Below are positions 33,061-45,800 of a stretch of DNA of 64,000 bases, piece after piece (the stretch's first letter is position 1; every line of letters begins with the position of its first letter). The DNA lies in assembly GCA_018105865.1 (NCBI GenBank), contig CM030862.1, positions 6,933,479 through 6,997,478 on the forward strand, given 5' to 3'. The translations under genes were made by a program, and so were the position numbers. The notes under the pieces are model-generated. The model did not search any database. It saw nothing but the letters and a program-made list of their open reading frames with translations, and was not told the DNA's origin. Source of the DNA: Metaphire vulgaris. Its lineage: Eukaryota > Annelida > Clitellata > Crassiclitellata > Megascolecidae.

Positions 33061-36000
33061 CTGCCAAAGCCAAAGATAAAGTTTGCATAACCAACACATA
33101 GGTAAGACAAATACTTGTTGAAATGGAATGAAATTTACAACACAGTTCTATGCACAACCACAAATGTCATCATTCTAAGTTGACAGAAATCTACTAGGTA
33201 ATCAAGCATAAACCAGACCACCATGTCTTTTATGGTGGCTGTGATAGTCTTCACAGCAAACTGAATTTTCTGTTTTAAACTAAAAAATAAAAATAAAAAC
33301 TAGCCAATTATTCTGCCACAGTTCACACTGCAATCATCCGTTTAAACTAGCTAAAATCGAATAAGCATAAAACGTTTCATGTTTCATCATCAAAGCTAAC
33401 ATCTTTTAGCAATATATCAACATATATAAATAAACCTGCTATGAAATCTGCCACAAGCATTTGCATTGCATGCATTATTGGAACACAACATTTACATACC
33501 GGTAGATTCAGGCAAATTAATCATACAAGATAGGGCAAATCATCTTAAAATCTGTTATGAAAAAATAATTTCAATATTTTTCTGCAAAACACGTACAGTA
33601 GTCAGTGTTTATTCTAGGCCTTCTCTGGGAGGGGAATTCCCTCTCCCATTTTGATGTTTTGACTCATGCAGGGGAAATTCCCCCATTTAGATATTATGTT
33701 ACGAAGGGTGAGGAGGGGGTTCCGCTTGTCAGGGTATTTGAAGAGGCAAAAAGATATGGTTGACCTTATGAAAAAATTATATGGTTGAAAATATATGGTT
33801 GACCTTTTTTTGCTTGTCAGGTTTTTAGGAGAGCGAAAAAATATAAGGGGGGATTTTTTCCTTGTCAACACTTTGTTCCCCCAAACTTTTTTAACTTCCC
33901 CCCCCAATGTCTAGGTGGCTAGAATGAACACTGACAGTAGTACTTCAACATAACGGACTCACTTATAACATATGCTGGGTTGTAATGATGTACTGTATTG
34001 GACGGTATTGGATATAATGTACTTCAGATACAAGATACTCAATTTTACAGACCCGCTAAGTACTAAGTATTTTATCCCTATTTGAAATAACTTCTGTCCT
34101 TAAGTGATTATGAAGTAGAAATTTGTTATAACGTAGTGCTTAAAGGTAAAAAAAGGTTACCTTTTACCTTTAAGTACTACGCTATAACAAATTTCTACTG
34201 CATAATCACTTAAAGTCAGAAGTTATTTCAAATAGCGATACAATAATCACTACACGTACGTCATCCAAAAGCTGCACAGTGTTCCAATGAGTTCTCCCAC
34301 ACGATCAACTCCCGCGGCAGAGTTAAGGCACAGCACAAGGTCATTGCCACACTGGAGATGAATTATGGACAACTGGTCCGACCCAGGAGTCACACTGATC
34401 CCGGTAATCTAAAGGCAAAGGCAAATAGCATCAGATCAAAACAACATATACGGTACATCCGATCAGAGCAAACATGACTGTGATGTCAACAACAATGGCA
34501 CAATTATACAAATATAGATAGATAGATAGATAGATAAACATTTATTGGACCACCACATGAATTTAGTAATATGTCGTAAATATAACAAGTAAGTAAGACG
34601 AAGTGAGTGTTCCAAAGGGACGCAGAGGGTTAACTCTGACCTGCGCACAAGCATGACTTTATAACTATGTAACTAGGAAAGAATTTAAATATACTAGATC
34701 AATACAACAGTAAACAATTTTTAATATAACAGAACAAGGCAGTGTATTCGAATAAGTAGCTTAAAGCTTCTATGCTAAAACAATCAAATTTAAACTTGTG
34801 GAACGACAAAGCCAAGCAACTATTTGAGAAACACAAAGACACATCTAAAGATATAAGATCGTGTATTGCCGGCTGAGATCATGACCCTTTATGATGAGTC
34901 TGCCTTAGTGCTCCACTATTGATTTCAGCTTCACCTTACTAGTCCTGATCTTGGACAGCATTAACATTATTGCTGAGCTGCCTGTGTGCAGTTGCCACGC
35001 ACAACCATTACTGAATATAATGTAATGCGAGGACTGTCACTTATCTGATATTTCTGCAAAGCCAAGAAAGTTTCTATAAAATCATTGAAACCATGCATCA
35101 AGAGTTGTCAAGCAAAGGATGAGTCAGTAGCTGCAAAGGAACAATGGCATGTGAGAGAGGACTAAAAGGACAGGATAAAGCACAGGCTGATACGAGAGAA
35201 GCACAAATAGCAGACGAGAAAGGAAGAAGGAAAAGATCAGAGGAAAAAGCCAGAGCTTAGTCACTCAGAGAATTTGAAACCATAGCTAGAATTGTAAAAT
35301 TGATTATCTTCGGTCTCAAAGCTGGTGGTCATGCCTGAATTTTGAAAATGTTGCAGAAATATTTTTTATAGTATTGGTTTAACCTCAGAAATAGGAATGC
35401 CTGGTTGCATCGATTTAAATTTCTTTTTTGGTTCTAGTTTGTAAATAAATCGATCAGTGAAGCAAATTCCGCGTTCTGCTGTTTTGCAAAAGCGATTTGT
35501 CTGAAACGGAACAAAATTGTTTGTTTGAGCCAACAGATGATAAATTAAAAACAATTCATGTAACACCTCTAATAACATTGGCATTGTAAGGCATCTGCTA
35601 AGGAGACATACACATCACAATTCAGTGTAGTTCAGAAACATTTTATATAAACAATTTTAAATATCCAAGAGATGCCAATAACTGAAGTACCTGCATAATT
35701 GTTAACTCATTTCAGTCACATTTGTACAGACAACAGACAAGATGTCTGTATGTTTCTTAAATTAGTTGAAATTAAAGTAATTTGAATTTGAATTTAAAAT
35801 TAAATTTAAATTACTTTTTTTGCAAGACAAGCAAACAGAACTTTTGTAAAACCATCAGACGTCTTCAAGTTAGATAACACCTGATCCACTTCAGCTGTAC
35901 ATGGATTTTCTTGCACCTAAGAAACAGAGATTAAACAAAGAATAGCAATGGCAGGATCAACCTTTAACAGGCTACATACCAATATTTTCAAAAGACATGA

Positions 36001-36638
36001 CATTGGGATGAAAACAAAACTAAGAATTCTCAACACTTGTGTAATACCAATACTAATTTATGGATGTGAATCTTGGACCATAAAAAAGAACTGGAAAAAA
36101 AATTAATAGTAAAAAAATAAATGGCTTAGAAGAATACTAAGGATTGGATACAAAGAACATATAACAAATGAAGAAGTTAGAGAGAGAACACTGCAACTGA
36201 GCATCGTGGAAGTTATCAGAAAAAGAAGAATGAAATGGACTGGACACATACTCAGAATGGAAGAAATAAGAAACCCAAAACGAATTTTCAACTACAAACC
36301 AGAGGGGAGAAGATCTAAAGGAAGACCTAAAAGACGATGGGTGGACGGTATGGAAGAGGATCAGCATATGGCAGGGCTGAATCTCAATGGAAAAACTGAC
36401 AGAAGACACCGAATGACTTTGGAAGAAATAGCAAAGGACAGAGAACTTTGGAGAGAAGTCATGGAGAAGTCAATAGCTGGACACATCTGGAGGACGAAGA
36501 CCTGACTGACCTGAAGAAACAATAAATCAACACATATAATGGTCATAAAGAAGTAATCAAAGTTTTGAGAGAAGAAACATTTGTCATAAAAATATCCGAA
36601 TAAACAATAGATAACTTGTGTGTGTGTGTGTGTATGTA

Positions 36639-36695
<57 letters not shown>

Positions 36696-39600
36696 ACACA
36701 CACATATACACATACACATACTGTACATACATACACATACACACATCCACACAAACTAAACACATCAATCAATTGAGAAAAATATCAATGAAACAACTTT
36801 AAAAGCAGCATAATAGTGATTTATTAAGTGATAATCATTTTTTAAAAAGTTTAAAGGCAGAGAACCAGAATCAATCTGATATATCACGTTGACTGCCACT
36901 ATATTTATTACCACAGCGCCACCATGAAAATTGAAAAAATATGGAATTTTAAAAAGTTATCGTATTTATTTGTTTTCCTTGTAGAAATCTAAGAAACTGT
37001 ATAAACCAGTGAAAAGCACTAAATTCAGTCAAAGATTGAATTTTCAAGAAATTGTTTTAATTAAATTTTTTTAAAAATTAATTAATTTTTAACCCTAACC
37101 CTAGCCCAGTAGTCAGAATCATCACCAAAATCGTCATCTGACATTTTTGTAACATAGGTTTAACTTCGCGTGCTGTAAATCGCCACTTTTTACTGCCCTC
37201 GACTGGCGCCATTTTGTGTAAATAATAGAAATAAAATGCTCCTATAATGCAAAAATTAACATAACAGTTTCGTTTTGTTTAGTGCAACAACTTCAGTTTA
37301 TTATCCACACGCCAATACAAACATTATTCATACGCCAAAGTTTGCACATTCGTCACTATGTAGAATACGAGATAACTCGTGTCCGGTGCCTGCCGTATAT
37401 AAATATAGTACGAGTTAACTCGTACCTGGCATTCAATGTGCTAAACCACTTCCAGATAGGGAGGTCAGTCACATGAAAATAGGATTTTAGCATCTGTATC
37501 TCACAAGTCATAAAAAAGCCAGGAGTGAAACAAAAGCTCTTGATCCAGCCAAAGAAAAGTTCATTTGCCATTGCCAAGTGTCTCAGTGTAGTCTACATCA
37601 TGTGAAGAGTCAATGCGTTGGATTCAAGTCAAGAAGTGCCAATCCAGGAGTGTGAAAAGAGGCATGATGTTATTAAGTGCAGCACCAGATGATTAATCTG
37701 GTCTTGCAAAAATACATGCAAATAAACTCAACAGTGATTGCAACAGTATTCAACTTTTAGATCTTGCCGTCTGCACTACTAACGATTGAAAGGTAGTTTC
37801 CTTTCCAGTCGTTTCCACTGCCCCAGTCACTGCGGCAGCCCTTGAGTGCATCGGCCGCAAATATCTTCAACTTCAGCGCCGGTCGTTTACCTTCTGGAAT
37901 TTGTTTCAGAATCATAAAGGCACGCCACCTACAGTCATTTGGAAGAATCACTGAACTAGTTTCAAAGCAATGAATATGCTGACTCAAAGTCAAATGTTAA
38001 TTTCACAGAGATTTGACTCTAATTAAATAACGTCCTGTACGTCAGTCAATCAATAAGAATTCAGAAACGAATCAAATAGGGTAAATTGTAGACTCTTTGG
38101 GTCAGGAGGGGGTATTTTTTTTCTTAATGTTTTTCTATACTAGACAGGTTAAGCAGACAAAGACAGATGACAATTAACCTTGTATTTCAGTCGCTAACTC
38201 AATGTTAACTTGCAAAGCAACAGTGAAATGCCGCAAAGCAGAGATCTGTAAAAATAACCTTTGATGCGATTTCTTAAGGGCTTCCACAAAATTTTTTAAT
38301 ATTTCAGGAGGAAGCGGCCATTGTATTCGTTTTCCATAATCTTTCATTTTGCGAACAGAACTGTTCAAAATGAAGAAAAACTACCGTAATGAAATCACAA
38401 CATTAACAATAGCAGGATATCAATAATAAAAATCGAATGCAACAAACATCACTAGCATTGCCATAAAATAGCCTTAAAATCAGCTATTTTAGTGGGTTAT
38501 TAATCACAAGGAAATGTTATGCATGGAAAGCAGATGGCTAGGACAATCGTGCTCAAAGACATCAATGACAAATGAGAAAGTGCAGGTTTCTCTCTTGGTT
38601 AAAGAACTACGCACACAGCTTACGTGCATTGCCAGATAAAGCTTTCGGAAAATTAAATTAAAGATTGCAAAAAAACAGTGCAAAACATTTGACAATAATA
38701 ACAACAATAGTCATAAACAACTCACGCAAACAGTTGAACAAGTTTCCAGAGATAACACCTCAATCGATATCGATTGTAAGCTTCCTCGATACATTTAACG
38801 GAACGCATTTTGCGATACAAGATTCGAGCCAATTTACCTCTCCATATCTACAAGAAGTGGAAATTTTATGATGCTCCATTTCATATCTTTTTCAAATGAA
38901 AAATGCATTCTTGCAGTAGATATTATTTTGTGCAAAAACAAATCATAGATTCACAACTGGGTCTAAGTGAAACCCATAGCAAAATAGCCTTTAAAAATCA
39001 TGACAACATTTAGAAAAATGCAAATTAAAATGAACATTTGAAGCGTAAAATCACAGTCATATTTTAGCAGTCAAATACTGGTACAAAACTACAATGAATT
39101 GCAGACATGAACTTACTGGTAGTTCATGCAATAACTCTCATTGAAATATAAAATTAATTCTATTAAATATCCCATGTCCTTAGCAAAACATCTTACATCT
39201 CCTGACTAATTAATAACAAGAGAGAAACAACCAATATCATTTATCGAGTTTACAGTTTGCTGTTTTGACTGCATAGCAACATTGCAACGAAGCAGCTGTC
39301 CAATTTCAAATAGCTACAACTACAGTGTCAAATGGCTAATTTTCATCATAAAAAGGGCAATGCAAAAAAACATGGCAAATGGTCAAACAAATTCAGAAAT
39401 TTCATCCTAATCATTCAAAGCACATCAAAACTTTAAGCACATACAAAGACATATGTGCGTGTCCAATCTACTTTTCACTATCGCTTATATAAAGATACAC
39501 TTAATAAGCTCAAAGGGTGTCGGAGTACTGAAGGGCCAGTGGATTTAATTTCTGGCATTGGTAGACTGGGGGTGGTTGTCAGTCTTTTCTCCCACTCTGC

Positions 39601-42600
39601 AAACATCTGGTGTAAGCATTTGCAGCCGAGCCAAAGAGTGAACTGGGAGAGTACCCAAGGTAGAAACAACAGACAGACAGACAGAGACAGACAGACAGAC
39701 AGAGACAGACAGACAGACATAGACAGACAGACACAGACAGACAGACATAGACAGACAGACATAGACAGACAGACAGACAGACAGACATAGGCAGACAGAC
39801 AGACATAGACAGACAGATAGACACAGACAGACAGACAGACACAGACAGACAGACACAGACAGACAGACATAGACAGACAGACATAGACAGACAGACAGCA
39901 TACTGACCTTTTGTATACCGATGCATAAGCCAGGGAGATGTTCAGTTCGTGCTGATTCTAAGGCAAGAATTGTCTGTGGGTGTCGTATGAAAATCTTCGA
40001 TCGACCATACTCGACATCCTTGCCAAATCCCTTTTCTTCTATGATGAGCTGAACTGCATCTTTGTCTGATCGACCTGTAGGCTTCGGCCAAGTGTGCACC
40101 GACAACATTTTGTATCTAAAATGAAATATCGGTATTCATGCATCAAAGAATTGGCAATTCCAATATTAACCTTAACAAAATCACTAACAATTCACCGCAC
40201 AATTTTTTTTTTAAATTTTGCTTCCTGAAAATTAGTTTGGTGATTGTGATAGGTGCTGAGTGAATGTACAAAAATATAGTTTTGGTTTTGCTGCATAGAG
40301 TTATAAAAACTAAAAACATTAATATCTTGCAAAAATTGTACTGCTGCTGGGTAAATTCTGAATTGATATTCGTGATCAGCATGCTAAAATCTATAAGAAA
40401 CAGTCAACAGAGTTAAGGAAGCAAAAACTGTGTTGTGCTGTGTCATGCACTGTCACATCTTTAACTGTTCATAGATGGAGGAACTATTCAATTGTCCAGA
40501 CATACAAATTTACAAAGTGATAATAATATATCTGGATATGTCAAGCCAATTATATAAACAAATCAACTAAAACGAAAACACAAAATATTTTCTTAATATC
40601 AGTTGTAACTACTATGGCATTATAATAATAATAAAAATAAATAAATAAATAATAATAATAATAATAATAATAACAAAGTGATTTTAAGTGATTTAGTTTG
40701 GCATTGATATTTTAAAGGTTTGCATTTGAAAAATGAAAAATTCAATCTAATTGTTATTTCATGAGAACCCTTAAGAAATAATGACCTAACGACTGGTCAT
40801 TTGGTACCTGTTGACAAATCGCTTGTACTGCATGCGATATGCAAAACCTGCACGTCGCACCCGCACATTTTCAAGAAGTCCGAGGTACATGACCTGGTGT
40901 TTGCATCTCTCGAGGTTGAACTGAACTGGAGACATTTCTTCATTAGGCTTTATGCAGCGGACATAGTAGGGTTCCTAAAAGAAGAATTTCAGTGTTAACA
41001 CCTAAAATGGAAATGGATGCGACGGAGTAGTGACAGCCTCACTGCTCTATGGATATATTGATGATTGCCTGGATGACTGTTACACCTTGTTTACAGTTAT
41101 TTCAAGATAGACTCAGCAACTAATAATAAGCAGCTACTGCGGTACTATTATCAAAAGCGCTATATAAATTCACTAGATTTTACTTACTTAGGATTCATGC
41201 CATTCGGCATTCACCATCATTGTCACTGTCATCATCATCATCGTTGTCATCATCAATGTCATCATCATCACCACCACCGACGCTGCCGCCGCCTCCACCA
41301 CCACCACCATCATTTATAATGGCATAACAGCATTAAGATTACACATACTAAAATGCACGGCATACAATAAACAGCATGTACTCTGGTGCTGCCAAATTAT
41401 TTGCACTGTCGCACCTTTTGCTTGGACCACTGGTGTTACCACTAGTTGGCAAAAATGAAAGTTACGAAACAGTAAAATAGCAAATATCTCTCTTAGTCTT
41501 CAGGTAGTGGTGATCAGACACTGGTGCGAATGCAAACTTTATGCGACATTAAACAACACAACATTAAGTTGATTTGATCGCATCTGATCAAGATTTATTC
41601 AGATGAACTTTAATTCTGAAAGAAACTCTGACAATGAGTCCAACCTTTGACTCTAGGTTTTCGACAAGAGCAACGATTGAGTTCTTGAACTCCGTTCCCG
41701 CAGTCACCGGTCGCTTTGTGACACTGGTGACACTCTTAGCGCCATCTGGCCACATGCTCTGAATCAATTCATTCTCGCTAAAAAATACCAGTAATACTTT
41801 ATGACTGCATCATCATTAACTACAATTACACAATGGGAAATTCTCTGACAGAGATTTTAAATTGAGAAATCTCATAATTCTGCAATCTATACAATAATCT
41901 ATTGTAAATCTATATAATAATCTATAATAATTTATAAACCTATTGCAGCCCGCAATAAGCACAATCCCAAAGCATAATATAATAATTAGAGCTGTTGTGC
42001 GATTAAAAATTTTAATCGAAATTAATCGCACGATTAAAATATTTAATCGTAATTAATCGCTGTTTAATCGCATAATTTATAAATTGCAAATATTTTGTCT
42101 TAATAAAAAATGCAATTTTTGAATATGTTTTCTTTACACTTTGTACATGTTAGTCATGTAATGTATGAATTTGGCAAACCAGAATTTCAATCTGTCGTGG
42201 TTGACATTGGCAACCTGTCTTGACCCACGTTTTAAGAATTTGAAATGTCTGAGAAAAGAACAACGGAACTAGGTATTGGCTAAGCTCCAGGCTGTTTTCG
42301 TTGTTCCATATCCGCCTTTAGAGACTCCTTGAATCGTATAATAAATGTCGGACCATCAGACTCTAGCATCTCAAACTGAAGATGACAGAGAGTTGGAAGA
42401 ATTATTGAACAAGAAATGTACTAGTAGATTGTACTTCTCTCCACCTAAAAACTCAGTAACAGACCTACATAGAGTAAAGTCTTTCTGTAGATAGCCAAAC
42501 TGACCGGAAGCGGAAATTTCCTGTAAACTAAGCCACTGAACTAATAATATTTTAAGCATGACTATGCTTTCGTAAGTGTTCATGTAGCGCCATTTTATCA

Positions 42601-42789
42601 ATTTATTTACGTTTACGAAATTATTCGGCGCGATAGCTTGCGCTAAAATAAATAGTCTGCGCTTAAAAATTGAATCATCGATACCTTGCGTTAAAATAAT
42701 TAATCAACGTTAAAAAATTTAATCGCGTTAAAATTTTTCGCGTTAATCGCATGCGTTAACGGCGATTAATCAACAGCCCTAATAATAAT

Positions 42790-42830
<41 letters not shown>

Positions 42831-45800
42831 TATTATTATTATTATCATCATCATCATCATCATCATCATTGTCATCAAGACAATTTATATAGCTCCATGG
42901 CAAAATGAATGTCAAAGTCAAGGGCACTTTGACAAATGTCACTTAAGGCAAACTCACAAAAATCTGAATTATTAGGCATGTACATTGCTCAATGCATGCA
43001 GGCAGCTAGAAGCGCCCCCTACAGAAACTATAACAGGAGACTGGAAAGATAAAGATGGAGAAGACTATGAAACATGGAAAGAAACCATCAGGAAATGAGG
43101 AATAAGACAGCAAAATGAGAGAGGAGAATGGTTATTAAATTTCTTCACAGCAAATAAACTAACAATAATGAACACATACTTTGAAAAGAGGGAAGACAAG
43201 AAGTGAACATGGATATCACCAGATAGCAAAACAAAAAATCTAATAGACTATATCATAATTAGCAAGTGATGGAAATCAAATGTATTAGATGTGAAAATGT
43301 GTGCAGTCAAAATTGGGCCTGACCACAAACTAGTAATGGCCAAGATTCGGATGAGACTACAGGCGGAAAAGAAAATACAAAATAGAAAAGTAGTTTATGT
43401 CACAAAACTAGAAGATGAAGAAACAAGAAGAATATACGAACAAAGACTAGAAACAGAAATAGCAAAATATAGAACCAAATGACATTGTTGAGAGACACTG
43501 GGATAAAATGAAGGAAGCGGTAAAGAAAACTCTCTCTCTCTCTCTCTCTTTGTCATCTTTGACTGTGTCCAGTCGTTGATTCCGAAACGATTTCTCTCCA
43601 CTTGTCTCTGTTGCTCGCCAGTTCCTCCAGAGTCATCCTATTTCTTCCAGTTGTTTTCCCTTCCAGCTTGAGCCCCACCGTGTTGAGGTCTTTGCTTATG
43701 CAGTCCGTCCATCTTGTTCTCTGTCGTCCTTGACTTCTTTTACCCTTCTGTTTATGATAGTATGCTATTTTTGGCAGTCTTTCGTTTTCCATTCGCAATA
43801 TATGCCCCAGCCATTCCATTCTTTTCTTTCTTACGGTGTTACTGACGAAGGGTTGTTGCGTCCTGTCTCTGATTTCTTTGTTTGTTACATGCTCTTTATA
43901 GCCAACTCTCATGATCCTTCTTAGCCATTTGTTTTCACATGCGTCTATCCTTTTTCCATGCTGCGGTTATATTCCACGTTTCTGCTCCGTATGTAAGTAC
44001 TGGAATGACGCATGCGTTTAATATTCGCAGTTTCAATTTCAAGTTTATATCATGTCTTTTGAATACCTTCTCCCTTAACCTATTGAAGACATTTCCTGCC
44101 AGCGCCAATCGTCTTTTGATTTCTTTTTCGCTGCTTGCTTTATTGTCTACCTCACTTCCTAGGTATACGAAGCTTTCTACCATATCCATTTCATTGTTTT
44201 CTATTTCCACTTTTGGCCATGGACCGTGCTGATTTGTCACCGCCATAATCTTTGTCTTCTTATAGTTTATTTTCATGCCTATTTTCTCGCTTTCGTTGGC
44301 CAGTATTTCCGTTAATTCCATTATTAAAGTATTAAAGTATTAAAATTATTAAAGTAAAGAAAACAGAAAGAGAAAGAGAGGTAATTGGGGAAATAGGAAA
44401 ACAAACCTCAGAACGAATGGGTTAGCCAGAAAGTATTACACTTGTGTAAGCAAAGAAGAGAAATTAGAATAGATGGAACAGATAAGCATCAAATAAACTG
44501 GATAATTAGAGAAATAAAAAGGAATTTAAAAGAGATAAAGAGAATTTGCTACAAAACACAAGCAAAGAAATACAAAACAACTGAAATGCCAGCAGAATTC
44601 AGGAAATGCATAAAGCAATTAAAAAAACTAAGTGATGACTATAACATGAAAGTAGCAACCATAACGGATAAAAACGGAAGTCTTAACAAATAATACAGAA
44701 ATAACAGACAGGCGGCGAGAGTACTTTAAAGAATTATATACACACCAAAATGAAACAGACTCAAAAGTGCTTCAAGAAATACTGAGTAATAATCTTCAAA
44801 AAACATTATCCAACACAGGATTATTTCTAGAATTATAAATTTGGGGGGTGTCAGTATATTTTGGGGGTCCTTCCTTGCCGAAAAAGCCTGACAAGCAGGG
44901 AAAAGGTCATCACAGGCTCAGATTTGGGGGTGTCGGTCTCAAATTGAGGGAGGGGGGTGTAAATATCCCTGATCCAACATCATGAAAGAGGAAGTACAAC
45001 AAGTAGTTAAAGAACTCAGGAAAAATAAAGCCTCTGTCATTGATAATATACCAACCGAGCTAGCGAAAGCAGGAGGAGAAACACTGACACAGTGTACGAA
45101 CTATTTAACAAGATCTACTGCACTGAGACAGTGCTAGATGACTGGGCAAAAGAAAGTATTGTACCAATATACAAAGGAAAAGCAATAACTATAGACTAAA
45201 GGATCAACATTACTAGGGTCCCAGGAAGTCTTCACAAAGGTTATACAAAAAAATCAGTAGATATACAGAGAAGGTAATAGCAGAGAAGAACAAATGGGAT
45301 TTAGGCCGTAAAGAAGTACCATAGACCAACTCTTTACAGTAAGACAACTTATAGAAAAATATACAAAGGCAAATAAAACTGTATACATCAATGACTATAA
45401 ACAGGCTTTTGACTCAGCATGGCATGAAGGCTTTAACATGTATTGTCTTGGGCACGTGGCTTGTTATTTTTCATTACTTGAAGTTATAAGTGGAAAAATG
45501 CGACATCGATAAATTGATTAAAACTAAGTGAGTGAATATCTTTTCAAACGTAAAAAAGAGTGAGTGACAGGTGGCTACACTATGAGAAGGTTGCGCAATG
45601 GATGAACGCCGCACTCGGCTGAGTGTTGATGCTGTAGACATTATTTTTCGTTCATGGCCTTAAACTTTAAATATATTGTCATTTAACAGTCGAAAACATG
45701 ATGTTGTAATTTAAAAGCAAAAACGTAATAGCAAATTACGATAAGCATTTTTGCTAACTTATGGTAATGGCTTACTGCGGGGACAATGTGGGAATGGAAA

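Noticed and set aside
37784..37993. MYO1D ORF continuing to the stop after GKI as an alternative end
   Set aside because: The donor ATC|GTTAGT keeps phase with the next TH1 exon; ending here would remove most of the tail.
39478..40108. Cys/Leu/Ser/Val-rich ORFs up to 187 codons
   Set aside because: Microsatellite read through from the MYO1D exon past its donor; the true exon ends at 39908.
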